From positions 124,001 through 188,000 of the forward strand of contig JAUICP010000004.1 of assembly GCA_030427805.1 (NCBI GenBank): a stretch of 64,000 nt of DNA, read 5' to 3'. The translations under genes were made by a program, and so were the position numbers. Below the pieces are notes generated by a model that worked only from the letters and a program-made list of their open reading frames with translations, did no database searches and had not been told where the DNA came from. Positions 30,014 through 39,908 of this stretch are shown here, piece by piece (the stretch's first letter is position 1; each line of letters starts with the position of its first letter). The stretch comes from Bdellovibrionia bacterium (GTDB lineage: Bacteria > Bdellovibrionota > Bdellovibrionia > Bdellovibrionales > JAGQZY01).

Positions 30014-30754
30014 TTAATTTTGCACGAGAAGCTGTGAAAAACCCACGGCTTCCCTTTCTCGAATTTTTTCTTGGTAGAATTTTAACGAAATTTTTTGATC
30101 TCTTATGGCCTGCTTAATAGCTTCGGGATGCTTCTCGCAATCGAGAACCGACTTCCAGGCGTGTATATTTTTGGGAGCATGAAGATCGCTCGAAGCGATC
30201 TTTGGCAAATCACTTTCCATGACCTCGGTGAACAGGTGGGCCCCACTAGCCACTTCCCAGGCATCAAACTCCCCGGCCAATTCCCTGCGCCGACTCCAAA
30301 GGTGATAGGTCTGGGGCTCCAACTTTCGTGTGTCCACTGGGTGAGCGGCAATACTCAAACCCCCTTGATTGCGAATCGCCCTACATAGCTCCAACGCATC
30401 TTGGTCGGCACCAATGAACTCTGTCACGCCCAGGCCGAGTATATGGGCCGAACGATGATTCAAAATAGAATTCTTAGTCAATTCAAACCCAGGAATAACA
30501 ATCATCCCGTACTGATCCTTGGCTCGCTCCCCCTCTTCTTCGATGGTCGCAATATATTCAGGAAAGCTCTCGGGAGTCAGAGTCTTTTCGAGGTACTTTG
30601 CGGCTTTTCCAAGAAAACTTTTTTGCTCACAAAGGTGATCGGTAATAGCGATGGCGCCAAAACCTCGCTTACCGTAAAAATCGACGAGCTCGGCAATTGT
30701 CAACTTGCCATCACTAAAAGTGGAATGTATGTGCAAATCAGCCAAAATCATCAA
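30014..30754 (-). CDS. PHP-domain metal-dependent phosphoesterase
   Basis: ADLHIHSTFSDGKLT, AITDH, IPGFELT, AAHP, SSDLHAP. Confidence 0.9.
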   Translation of the reverse strand: MMILADLHIHSTFSDGKLTIAELVDFYGKRGFGAIAITDHLCEQKSFLGKAAKYLEKTLTPESFPEYIATIEEEGERAKDQYGMIVIPGFELTKNSILNHRSAHILGLGVTEFIGADQDALELCRAIRNQGGLSIAAHPVDTRKLEPQTYHLWSRRRELAGEFDAWEVASGAHLFTEVMESDLPKIASSDLHAPKNIHAWKSVLDCEKHPEAIKQAIRDQKISLKFYQEKIREREAVGFSQLLVQN

Positions 30755-30868
30755 TTAAATGCTAGCAAATCCTGCTGTTCGCAGTGTCAGGCTTGTGTCA
30801 AAGGATGATTTGTGTTTTGTTGATGAATACTGCAAAGCGAAGTTTTAGGGACAGAAAATGGGGGATTC

Positions 30869-32893
30869 GTGAAAACCACAATGGGATTAACCGTCTTATT
30901 ATCGACTTTAGTTTTAGTTTTGTCGGCCTGCCAAAGTAAAACCAAAAAAGGTGATTACAAAGGATTTGGCGAAAACAGTTTACCAGAAGAAGTTGTGCAA
31001 AAATTTGCTCCAAAGCCTCTTCCGCCAGAAGAAACTCGGATCATCGAAAACCTGATGGATCTTCGAGCCCCAGGTCGCGGCCTATTAACACCAAATAATA
31101 AAAATTTAATCTTCAGTTGGAGTGTTACAGGCACCCGTCAAATTTGGAAACTGGATGGTCCCAACCGATTCCCCATTCAACTCACCGGAGGAGAAGATGG
31201 AACTCGACTCCTCGAAATCGCCCCCAACGGGAAATTTGCTCTCGTATCTCGAGATAGCAAGGGCAATGAGTTTCCTGGGATTTTTAAAATGGATTTGCAA
31301 GGCAGCCCTTTAAAAGTCATTTACAGGCAGCAAAAAGTAAAACCCCGATTTGGTTTTATCACCAAGGATTCTCGATTCGCCTACATCTTCGCCAATGACC
31401 AGCATCCCGTTAACTACACCCTTTACAAAATCAATATTGCCACGGGCGAAAAGCAAGAAGTCATGAATACTCCGGGCTCCTGGTACCTGGCTGACTGGGA
31501 CGAAAAACGAGGAAAATTCCTACTCGCTAATTTGACCGGCAGCCGATCCACCGAAATTAGTGAATTCGATCTGAAGAGTAAAAAGTTAACTCCCATTATT
31601 GGCCAGGGCGAAAAAGAACTCTACTGGATCAGCTACACCAACAAGCCGGGAGAATTTTTAGTATCGACAAATAAGCTAAGGGACTTCAACAGCCTCTACA
31701 CTCTCAAAAACGGAAAGCTCACCGCCCTGTTAAAACTGGACAAAGAAATCGAAGGCTACGAACTTTCTGATAATCGAAAGTACTTGCGTGTCCAGCTCAA
31801 TCGAGACGGCTACACCGAGATGATCATCTATAACTTTCCATCAATGGTGAAACGCAAACGAATCACTGGCTTCTCGGCATCAAAAGCTAAGGGACGAGTT
31901 CTGCACATGTATGGAGGTGGTTTTTCGAAAGACAACCGCTACATGCCTCTTTCGGTTCTCTATTCAAAAGCTCCCACCGAAAACTATGTCCTCGATCTTC
32001 GCACTATGAAACTCAGGTCATGGAATAAGGCCAGTGCTCCCGAAATTAATACATCAAAATTTGTGGAACCGGTTTTAACCAAATATGAGGCCAAAGACGG
32101 AACCGAAATTCCGATGTTTATCAAACAACCTGAGCACTGTATAAAACAAGTCTGCCCCTGGATTGTGAATTTTCACGGCGGGCCCGAGGGACAATCGCGA
32201 CCCTACATGTCTGCAAGCTCGCAGTACCTTATCGAAAAGGGCTTCGCACTGGCGTGGCCAAACGTTCGAGGCAGCACTGGGTATGGCCGAAAATGGTCCG
32301 ATGCTGATAACGGTCCCGATCGCTTAAAAGTCATCAGCGACATCGAAGATGCCGCTCGATATATTCGAAAGGCTTTTGGAACTAAAGACAATCCTCCGAA
32401 AATAGGAGTTATGGGCGGAAGTTACGGTGGCTATTCTGTAATGATGGCCATGACCAAATTTGCTGGCTCCTACGATGCTGGAGTTGCCGTTGTTGGTATG
32501 AGTAGCTTACTCAGTTTCTTGCAAAACACGGCTCCCCATCGCCGTCACTTACGAACGTCAGAATACGGTGACCCAGAAAAAGATCTTGAGGCCCTTAAAA
32601 AATTATCGGCAATGACTTACATCGATCAAGCCAAGGATCCCGTACTTATCATCCACGGAGTGACCGACCCACGGGTGCCCGTCGGCGAAGCCTATCAGAT
32701 GCACCAAGAACTGACAAAAAGGGGTGTGAATAGCGATATGATTCTCTTCCCTGATGAGGGGCACGGAGTTCGTAAGCGAAAGAACCGAGTGCTCTACCTT
32801 GGGCATATTGCAAAGTTCTTTGAGAAACATCTTCAGAGTAACAGCCCAGCCGTAAAGACGACTCAAGGGACAAAAACTAAGTCCATGAAATAG
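30869..32893 (+). CDS. S9-family prolyl oligopeptidase-like lipoprotein
   Basis: Lipobox LSAC; FHGGPEGQSRPY, GGSYGGYSVMMA, LIIHGVTDPRVPVGEAYQM, DEGHG. Confidence 0.92.
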   Translation: MKTTMGLTVLLSTLVLVLSACQSKTKKGDYKGFGENSLPEEVVQKFAPKPLPPEETRIIENLMDLRAPGRGLLTPNNKNLIFSWSVTGTRQIWKLDGPNRFPIQLTGGEDGTRLLEIAPNGKFALVSRDSKGNEFPGIFKMDLQGSPLKVIYRQQKVKPRFGFITKDSRFAYIFANDQHPVNYTLYKINIATGEKQEVMNTPGSWYLADWDEKRGKFLLANLTGSRSTEISEFDLKSKKLTPIIGQGEKELYWISYTNKPGEFLVSTNKLRDFNSLYTLKNGKLTALLKLDKEIEGYELSDNRKYLRVQLNRDGYTEMIIYNFPSMVKRKRITGFSASKAKGRVLHMYGGGFSKDNRYMPLSVLYSKAPTENYVLDLRTMKLRSWNKASAPEINTSKFVEPVLTKYEAKDGTEIPMFIKQPEHCIKQVCPWIVNFHGGPEGQSRPYMSASSQYLIEKGFALAWPNVRGSTGYGRKWSDADNGPDRLKVISDIEDAARYIRKAFGTKDNPPKIGVMGGSYGGYSVMMAMTKFAGSYDAGVAVVGMSSLLSFLQNTAPHRRHLRTSEYGDPEKDLEALKKLSAMTYIDQAKDPVLIIHGVTDPRVPVGEAYQMHQELTKRGVNSDMILFPDEGHGVRKRKNRVLYLGHIAKFFEKHLQSNSPAVKTTQGTKTKSMK

Positions 32894-32905
32894 TCGAATT
32901 CGCAC

Positions 32906-32932
32906 AAGGCCTTCCAAGAAGGCCTTTTTTTA
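32906..32932. terminator. Intrinsic terminator between convergent genes
   Basis: AAGGCCTTCcaaGAAGGCCTTTTTTT. Confidence 0.9.
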
Positions 32933-35656
32933 TTGGGCGGGAGGCGTAAGTATTTCAGGATGATGACCCTGACTCACATCGACGACTTCAGACATTGGAA
33001 CATTTTCTCCAGTATCCGTCTGAACCATAATATCTAAATTTTCTGGGAATTCGATTTGAATATCTGTCAGACAAATACCAAGCATCTCTTTACGTCTCAG
33101 GTAACCATTAATGGCCGGCCCTTCGCGCTCAAGAACTCGTTGTTCATAGGCCTTCGAAATACAGTTTTTCGGGAAGTAATCCATTAACATTGTATAACGA
33201 TAGAAATACATTCCAGGGACTTGAGAAATCTCTTGTTGTATCCCGTTAATGATTCGCTCCGCTTCTTCAAGGTTTTGCGAGTCACTTTCTGCTCGATACA
33301 CGACACGAACATTGCCATCACCATTTCGAATGGGTATGAGTTTCGGCTGAACATAACTCAAGGGGTAATAGTTCATCGAACTATCATTAGCACGATAGGC
33401 AATAGCGATTCGAACCGGAATATTTTCCTCAGCCGGGTAAAAAGAAAAACTCTGACTCAATTGAGAAATCTCGGTTCCCGTAGCCAGGCTGACTTCACTG
33501 TTGTCTGAATCAAAAACTTTACCGTCTTCAACTCTATAGGGAGAGTTAGCTTCAAGTACGAGCTTTAAAATGGCGCTCATTTCAATAATCGAGTTGCCAC
33601 TTCGAACGGGCTCAGCTCCGTGGTAAACGGCAATTCGACCTTGGGAACTATCATCTTCATTTGGAAATGGAGGATGTTGAAACGAACCCACTCGTAAAGA
33701 ATTATCATTGGTGACACAGTTCATGTAGTGAGCCCCTTCAGAATTAACGAATAAAGGAAGGTACTTTTGCTCAACCCTTAAAAAGATGAGTAATGAATCA
33801 TCCTCACCACTTGGATTCTGTAACTGGTAACTGACAGCCTGTCCCTCTGGGCTCAAATGTTCAAGACGGCGTAAAGTCCCATCCTGAATAATCGGACTCT
33901 GAAAAAAGGGTCTTGAACTCACATAGTCTGCGGCTAACCCCTCTTGAGGAAGGATGTCTAGTAATAACACCAAGTTGTTGAGATCGTAAATCTCGGCATC
34001 ATTTAACTGATTGAGATCAATTTGACCCGATGTAAATTCAAGGGCCGATCGCGGAAAGATATCAAACAGACTTCGAACTTCATTATTCTGCAGAAGAATG
34101 CACTGAATTTGCCGATTATGATTTTCCTGAAGTCCTAAGAATACTGAATCCGGCAAGTCACTAGGAACCGAAGTGAGGAGCTGATTAATGTAGGACCGCC
34201 CCTCTTCTTGATTTGTGGGTAAACCCTGTCCCGCACCCTGGGGAGTGAGATCTTCTTCAGGCTCTCTTGGCGGACGAAACCCAGTTTCATCCTCAACTTC
34301 GCTTTCGGGTAATTCAATAACGCCTTCCTCGAAAGTAGGCGCTACCGCTGGCCTTGCCGTAGCTACACTGGCCGCAACCAAGAGCGCTTGAACTTGAGGT
34401 TTTAAGGCTAAAAGGTCGGTGTCCCAAAGTTCCTCCGGAACTGTTCTAATAAAATCAATATCCTCTGGCGAGCCATAACTGGTAAAATATGTGAACTGAG
34501 AAGAGGCCCAAGGGGTTTCATTGAGCACTCCTTCAAGAACTCGATCACCTTGCTGTTGATAAATATTTAAGGCAGTGGTTTCTCTCCGCGCGATGACCAG
34601 ATGTTGATCTGAAACCGAAAAGCCAAAGAACAAATCCTGTTCAATCGCATCAGTATCAAACCATCGTCCATTTTGCGAACCAACGATCCCAACTATACTT
34701 TGCCCTAAGCTCAGCACGGCCACCGTCGTGGGTTCAATTTCTAGGTACATTCGCGTCTCGTTTGGAAATACTGATCTCCACTGAGACTTTTTGACATAAA
34801 AAATCTGACCATCAGAAAAATACTCCCGTTCGTCTTCTGATTCTGCTTGATCAAGAGGAACATTAATTAGAACGGGACAGTAGTCACTTTCAGAACAAAA
34901 GTCATGAACCTCACCCTGAAAGCGATAGTAACGCAAAGAGTGGATTGGGATGTTAAAAAACAATCGCAGAGGACTACTTGATTGAATGGGGTTTTGAGTC
35001 GACCCCAAGCGATTAGCTTGATCTCTGGATTGATTAATAAAAGCGCTAAAGCGTTGGAACTGCTGACTTGCTTGGAGGGCCCGAGCCGCTGCTGCCTCTT
35101 CTCTGGCAGTACGGGCTGCATCCTCTTCGGCCTCGGTGGCTCGCTCTGCTTCTTCTTCCCGGCGCGCTTCGGCTTCTTCATTCTCTCTGCGAATTCGATC
35201 GGCTTCTTCGAGACTCTCTTCTGCTTGGTCGCGAATTTCTGTTTCGAGCCTTTGCGCACGCTCCTCGGGAGTTTCACACTCTAACTCTGTATTCTCACTG
35301 ACATCGGAAGATTCGCTAGGAACAGGATCTTCTCCCTCTGGACACTCTTCTACTTCTCGCTCCTCAACGCGGCCCTCGTCTCTGACGCGAATTTTTTGCT
35401 CAAAGAGCAAACTTTCAAGATTGGCCGGATCGGAGAGTTGCTCCAAAAGTTGGTTTCGATCGGGTCCCGCAGGAGGACCCTTGAGCTCGGGCGTACGAGT
35501 TTTAGGAGCACAAGATATGAGCAAAATCCCCAAAACGGACGCCAGTGTATAAGCAATGATCAGTCTCAAGACTCTAAATCCATTTGAATGTTTTAGAAAA
35601 CGTATCTTTTCCACCACCCCGATAAATTGCAAGCAGAGGACCAAATACGAACCCAA
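32930..35656 (-). CDS. Large lipoprotein of unknown function with Glu/Arg/Ala-rich coiled segment
   Basis: Lipobox LLISCAPK; charged repeat-like EEADRIRRENEEAEARREEEAERATEAEEDAARTAREEAAAARAL. True start unclear. Confidence 0.7.
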   Translation of the reverse strand: MGSYLVLCLQFIGVVEKIRFLKHSNGFRVLRLIIAYTLASVLGILLISCAPKTRTPELKGPPAGPDRNQLLEQLSDPANLESLLFEQKIRVRDEGRVEEREVEECPEGEDPVPSESSDVSENTELECETPEERAQRLETEIRDQAEESLEEADRIRRENEEAEARREEEAERATEAEEDAARTAREEAAAARALQASQQFQRFSAFINQSRDQANRLGSTQNPIQSSSPLRLFFNIPIHSLRYYRFQGEVHDFCSESDYCPVLINVPLDQAESEDEREYFSDGQIFYVKKSQWRSVFPNETRMYLEIEPTTVAVLSLGQSIVGIVGSQNGRWFDTDAIEQDLFFGFSVSDQHLVIARRETTALNIYQQQGDRVLEGVLNETPWASSQFTYFTSYGSPEDIDFIRTVPEELWDTDLLALKPQVQALLVAASVATARPAVAPTFEEGVIELPESEVEDETGFRPPREPEEDLTPQGAGQGLPTNQEEGRSYINQLLTSVPSDLPDSVFLGLQENHNRQIQCILLQNNEVRSLFDIFPRSALEFTSGQIDLNQLNDAEIYDLNNLVLLLDILPQEGLAADYVSSRPFFQSPIIQDGTLRRLEHLSPEGQAVSYQLQNPSGEDDSLLIFLRVEQKYLPLFVNSEGAHYMNCVTNDNSLRVGSFQHPPFPNEDDSSQGRIAVYHGAEPVRSGNSIIEMSAILKLVLEANSPYRVEDGKVFDSDNSEVSLATGTEISQLSQSFSFYPAEENIPVRIAIAYRANDSSMNYYPLSYVQPKLIPIRNGDGNVRVVYRAESDSQNLEEAERIINGIQQEISQVPGMYFYRYTMLMDYFPKNCISKAYEQRVLEREGPAINGYLRRKEMLGICLTDIQIEFPENLDIMVQTDTGENVPMSEVVDVSQGHHPEILTPPAQ

Positions 35657-35691
35657 AAAAACTAAGATATGAATTGAAGTTTCAGAATTTA

Positions 35692-36672
35692 TTAACCTCT
35701 GATCTTGAGGATATAGCGCCCCCGATTCTTTCGATCGAGAAGACTTTGAAAGGCCGTTTCTAACTCTGAAAAACGAATCTCTTGGACGGGCATTTTATCG
35801 AGCCCTTTGATTCGCCAACTTTCACCGAGTCGAGACCAAATTTTTCGGCGTAACTCAATGGGCGTATTGGCTGAGCTGATTCCCAAAAGGTTTACTCCCC
35901 GCAAAATATGGGGAAGAACTGTTGATTGAAAATCTGGAGCTTGAGCATGTCCGATACTCGCCAAATTCCCGAAGGTTTTAATGTGGGCCAGAAGGCCACC
36001 CAAAGTATGCCCCCCGATGCTATCTACAACCCCAGCAAACAAACCTTTGCCCAAGGGCTGGCTCCCCAAAGACAATTCTTCCATAGTCAGAACTTTGTGG
36101 GCCCCGAGATCTACCAGGTATTCCTTCGCCTCAGACTTTCCACTCACCGACCAAACCTCATATCCCTGTTGCGAAAACAAGGCTGTCGCCACAGAACCAA
36201 CACCACCGCTGGCACCCGTAATTACAATTGGACCCATCTCAGGCTTCTGCCCATTGAGTTCCATTTGATGAAGGGCCAGAGCGGCAGTAAATCCCGCCGT
36301 CCCAAGAGTCATAGATTCTTGGGCAAAATTTTCGTTGATTTCAACAACCATATCTTCAGTCAGACGACTTAACTCAGAATAACCACCGTCATTGGTTTCA
36401 CTCAGACCCGCTCCATTGCATAAAACCCAGGAGCCGACCTTAAACTGGGGCAGAGTACTTTCAAGAATTTTACCACTCAGATCGATACCCCCGTTGAGCG
36501 GAAATTTTCGTGGTATGGGCCTTACACCAAAGCCACAGAGGGCATCTTTGTAATTAACACTGGAATAGTGAACTTCAACGAGGACTTCGCCAGGAGTGAG
36601 TTCTTCAGGAGTCATATCGACGAAGCGACCGTGAATCCCCTCTTTCTCTTTAAAGATGCGATAGGCCTTCAT
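35692..36672 (-). CDS. YhdH/YhfP-family quinone oxidoreductase (AcuI-like)
   Basis: MKAYRIF...VEVHYSSVNYKDAL...GGIDLSGKI...VITGASGGVGSVATALFSQQGYEVWSVSGK. Confidence 0.92.
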   Translation of the reverse strand: MKAYRIFKEKEGIHGRFVDMTPEELTPGEVLVEVHYSSVNYKDALCGFGVRPIPRKFPLNGGIDLSGKILESTLPQFKVGSWVLCNGAGLSETNDGGYSELSRLTEDMVVEINENFAQESMTLGTAGFTAALALHQMELNGQKPEMGPIVITGASGGVGSVATALFSQQGYEVWSVSGKSEAKEYLVDLGAHKVLTMEELSLGSQPLGKGLFAGVVDSIGGHTLGGLLAHIKTFGNLASIGHAQAPDFQSTVLPHILRGVNLLGISSANTPIELRRKIWSRLGESWRIKGLDKMPVQEIRFSELETAFQSLLDRKNRGRYILKIRG

Positions 36673-37559
36673 TTCTTCTGCCGTTCTCGCAAGTATGAAA
36701 TGAGAGCTCTTGGATCATCCGTGATTATTCCATCAACACCAAAACCAAGAACCAACTCCCAATCCTTTTCCTCATTCAAAGTCCATGGCACAACTTTAAC
36801 TCCCTCTTTGTGCAAAGACTCGACAACTTCTTTGTCGATAAACTGAAAGTAAGGACTAATGTATTCCGCCTTTAAGTCTTTGGCGAGAACGACCAAGTTG
36901 GGAAGACTCCCCGCGATCAAGGCAGAAATTTTTAATTGGGGTTCTTTCTCTTTGGCGATTCGAAGAAGCCTGTGATCGAATGACTGTAGAACCATGCGAT
37001 CTAAAACTCCGGCTTTCTTTACGTCGGCCAAAAAGAGGTCGACATACTCTTCATTATCCGGAGTGAGCTGAGGTTGTGCGGGAACTGACTTCAACTCCAC
37101 ATTAAACATGACTTTCTCAGAACCTAAAATACCAGAGGTCTTCACGTACTCTAAGACTTCGGCGAAGGTCGGAATTTTAGTACCTGGGACTGGTTTCTGC
37201 TTCGGAAATCGAGGGTTTTTTAGACGGCCGCAATCGTAACTTTTGGCTTCTTTGAGACTCATATTAATAAAGGGAATTCCCAAGTCGATGGGTTGGCCAT
37301 TGGGGCCCGTACAAATCTTTCCAGAAATAATGGGATCATGATTTAAAATGAGGACCCTGTCTTTTGTGGCGACCAAATCAAACTCCAGGGTGTTCACTCC
37401 TGCTTCGAGGGCTTCTTTGATAGCGGGAATCGTATTTTCTGGTCGCACGGCCCGCGCGCCCCTGTGCCCTTGAACATCAACATTATAATCTTTTTCAACA
37501 AAACCGAGGGACGAACAGCCCATGATTAAGGCGGACAATATTATTAGGAAGCGATTCAT
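36669..37559 (-). CDS. Glycerophosphodiester phosphodiesterase, lipoprotein
   Basis: QGHRGARAVRPENTIPAIKEALEAGVNTLEFDLVATKD; lipobox IMGCSS from internal start MNRFLII. Confidence 0.92.
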   Translation of the reverse strand: MNRFLIILSALIMGCSSLGFVEKDYNVDVQGHRGARAVRPENTIPAIKEALEAGVNTLEFDLVATKDRVLILNHDPIISGKICTGPNGQPIDLGIPFINMSLKEAKSYDCGRLKNPRFPKQKPVPGTKIPTFAEVLEYVKTSGILGSEKVMFNVELKSVPAQPQLTPDNEEYVDLFLADVKKAGVLDRMVLQSFDHRLLRIAKEKEPQLKISALIAGSLPNLVVLAKDLKAEYISPYFQFIDKEVVESLHKEGVKVVPWTLNEEKDWELVLGFGVDGIITDDPRALISYLRERQKK

Positions 37560-37587
37560 AGGGGACCTCACAATGTACCTAGAAAAA

Positions 37588-38424
37588 TTATTCTTTAAGA
37601 GAATCAACACGACTACAAATAAATGTCATATCATCGGCTTTTGCAAACTCATCAGTATCAATATTGTCTGTATAGATTTTGCGCTTAGCCAAGAGGAGTT
37701 CCCGTATTTGTTCCGGCACTGATTCGATTTTTCGATTGAGCAAACGAGCCCGCAAATCTTTGAATGTATAATTATCAAGAAGCGAATCACTGGCCAAAAC
37801 GATATGGTCGCCGACTTCGAGCAAGATTTCAGGACTCTGCTCCACTGTCATATCAGGATCACCAATAACATTAACCACAAGATGTCGCTCATGATGGGTC
37901 AATGCCTCTTCTTCGGTCAGCTCCCCTGAGGAGAGCATCTCCCCCACCGGTCCATGGGGCTTTGTTTTAAACTTTGGCAAAAATTCTGAGTTCAAAACAA
38001 AACACTCCGAATCACCGCAGTGAAAGACCCTCAGGCGATCGTGAATGAGCTCCGCCAACACCGCGGTCGTTCCAGCGCCAGGAACTTCATTGATGACCTT
38101 CTGGTTGATCGTCATGAAGACGTCTTTAAAGTTTCGATCATCCTGAGAAAGCTTTTTCTCATCCCAAAATAGAAAGGCCTCTTGAAAGGATTTGAGAGAA
38201 ATTTCAGCGGCCCGATCGCCACCTTCATGGCCCCCAAGGCCGTCCACAACCAAGAAGTAGAGGCTGCCATCGTGAAGCTCAAAAATGCCGAGACCGTCTT
38301 CGTTACCCGAACTTTTTAGGGGATTCGATATTGAGAAATAATGACTCTGAACGCCTCTTACTTTTTCGGCTTCAAAGCGCCCTAGTTCCTCAGAATCATT
38401 TCCAAATATCAAATTTGATTTCAT
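37588..38424 (-). CDS. PP2C-family protein serine/threonine phosphatase
   Basis: NEDGLGIFE, FLVVDGLGGHEGGDRAAEIS, GAGTTAVLAEL, HCGDSECFVL, ADDMTFI. Confidence 0.9.
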   Translation of the reverse strand: MKSNLIFGNDSEELGRFEAEKVRGVQSHYFSISNPLKSSGNEDGLGIFELHDGSLYFLVVDGLGGHEGGDRAAEISLKSFQEAFLFWDEKKLSQDDRNFKDVFMTINQKVINEVPGAGTTAVLAELIHDRLRVFHCGDSECFVLNSEFLPKFKTKPHGPVGEMLSSGELTEEEALTHHERHLVVNVIGDPDMTVEQSPEILLEVGDHIVLASDSLLDNYTFKDLRARLLNRKIESVPEQIRELLLAKRKIYTDNIDTDEFAKADDMTFICSRVDSLKE

Positions 38425-38573
38425 TAATACCCCGCCCCTAAAGCATAGTTCCCCGACACCATTGCAAAAAGTCCCAGAGCATTATGATGCCGCGAGTTAG
38501 GCTTTTCTTCTTGTCACAATCCTAATTCGACTGACAATCGTTAATTCGGTAGAAGCCGTACCAAAGAGTTCAA

Positions 38574-39902
38574 ATGATCTGTGGGGGGTCTAGAATGCTA
38601 CGAGGGGTCGCACTACTTTCTCTTTTTCTTTTAAGCTTATTTTCAGGAATGAGCGTCCAGGCCCAAGGCCTATTCTCGGGCAACTTACCCATGATTCAAG
38701 GACTCACCGATTCCCAATCCAGTCAGTTCTCAATTCTCGTACCGCGAAACTCCAATTACATAGTCCGCATTCGTCCGGTCAACCAAGAGCAATACATCAC
38801 TCCAAGTTGGCGCCATTTTGAATCGAGAGATTTTTCAGACCTCGGCATTCTCAAAGTGGCATTTACAAACCTCACTCACTTTGGCGACTATCAAATCGAA
38901 GTCCTCGATTCAAATCTCAGCCTCATTGATCTGCGCTTTTTTAGCCTTGTCGATTTGCAAAGAAACCAAGCTAAAATTGCAATGGGATCTTGTATTCAAG
39001 AAAAGTGGCAAAACCCAGGCATTTGGGAGGCCCTCGTTCGCAGTCAGCCCGACTACTTTTTTATTATTGGCGACACAGTTTACGCCGATCGCATTTGGCA
39101 GGGCGGGGATGATGACGATGTTAAACCTGCCGATCCCGTTCAATTGTGGAATCAATATACTCGCTATTTTAAGAACATTATTTTCTATAAATCTCTGCGA
39201 CTGATTCCAACAATTGCGACCTGGGATGATCACGACTACGGAATTAATAATGGAGATGCCACCTACCCCTACCGAAACGAAGCTCTTCGGGTCTTTCACT
39301 CAATGTTTGCACAGAACCCCGACTTCACCGCTTCTGCTGTCAAAGGCCCCGGTGTCTCATTTGCTTTCGCGGCCTTTGGCCAAAACTATATCTTCTTGGA
39401 CGATCGCTCTTTTAAAGCGCCTCTAGCATCTGATTTCATTCCCTATCTCTATGGCCCCGACCAACACGATTTTATGTTCAACGTAATGGCTCAAAGTATT
39501 CGCCCCACTTGGATGCTTTCGGGCATGCCTTTTTTCGGTGCTTATAACGAAAAAGAATCGCTGGAGGGAGATTACCCCGAAGCCTATCAGTACTTAATGG
39601 CTCAGTTCTCGCAGTTTCCAGCGCCCATTGGTTTTATGTCAGGCGACACCCATTTTTCAGAAGTGATGGCTATCGAAAAAGAAATTCTGGGTTACCCAAC
39701 TCTCGAAATAACTGCAAGCTCCATTCATAGTTACACCCGCGATAAAGCGAAGAAGAAGAAAAACCCTCGTCGTGTTCATTGGTTCAACGGTCACAACATC
39801 GTGACTCTCGAAACCCAAAGCCAAGGGATCAGCCTCATGGGGCGAATCCAGTCTTTGAACGAACGTGGGATGATTAATTTCTCTCAAGATTTTCAACTCT
39901 AA
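38574..39902 (+). CDS. PhoD-like metallophosphatase, copy 1
   Basis: MGSCIQEKWQNPGIWEAL, IIGDTVYADR, ATWDDHDYGINNGD, MSGDTHFSE; signal peptide. Confidence 0.9.
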   Translation: MICGGSRMLRGVALLSLFLLSLFSGMSVQAQGLFSGNLPMIQGLTDSQSSQFSILVPRNSNYIVRIRPVNQEQYITPSWRHFESRDFSDLGILKVAFTNLTHFGDYQIEVLDSNLSLIDLRFFSLVDLQRNQAKIAMGSCIQEKWQNPGIWEALVRSQPDYFFIIGDTVYADRIWQGGDDDDVKPADPVQLWNQYTRYFKNIIFYKSLRLIPTIATWDDHDYGINNGDATYPYRNEALRVFHSMFAQNPDFTASAVKGPGVSFAFAAFGQNYIFLDDRSFKAPLASDFIPYLYGPDQHDFMFNVMAQSIRPTWMLSGMPFFGAYNEKESLEGDYPEAYQYLMAQFSQFPAPIGFMSGDTHFSEVMAIEKEILGYPTLEITASSIHSYTRDKAKKKKNPRRVHWFNGHNIVTLETQSQGISLMGRIQSLNERGMINFSQDFQL

Positions 39903-39908
39903 GGATTT

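Noticed and set aside
35136-35552. 138-aa Ser/Arg-rich plus-strand ORF
   Set aside because: Antisense to the E/R/A-rich coiled tract of the 32930-35656 lipoprotein; composition is a by-product of the opposite strand.
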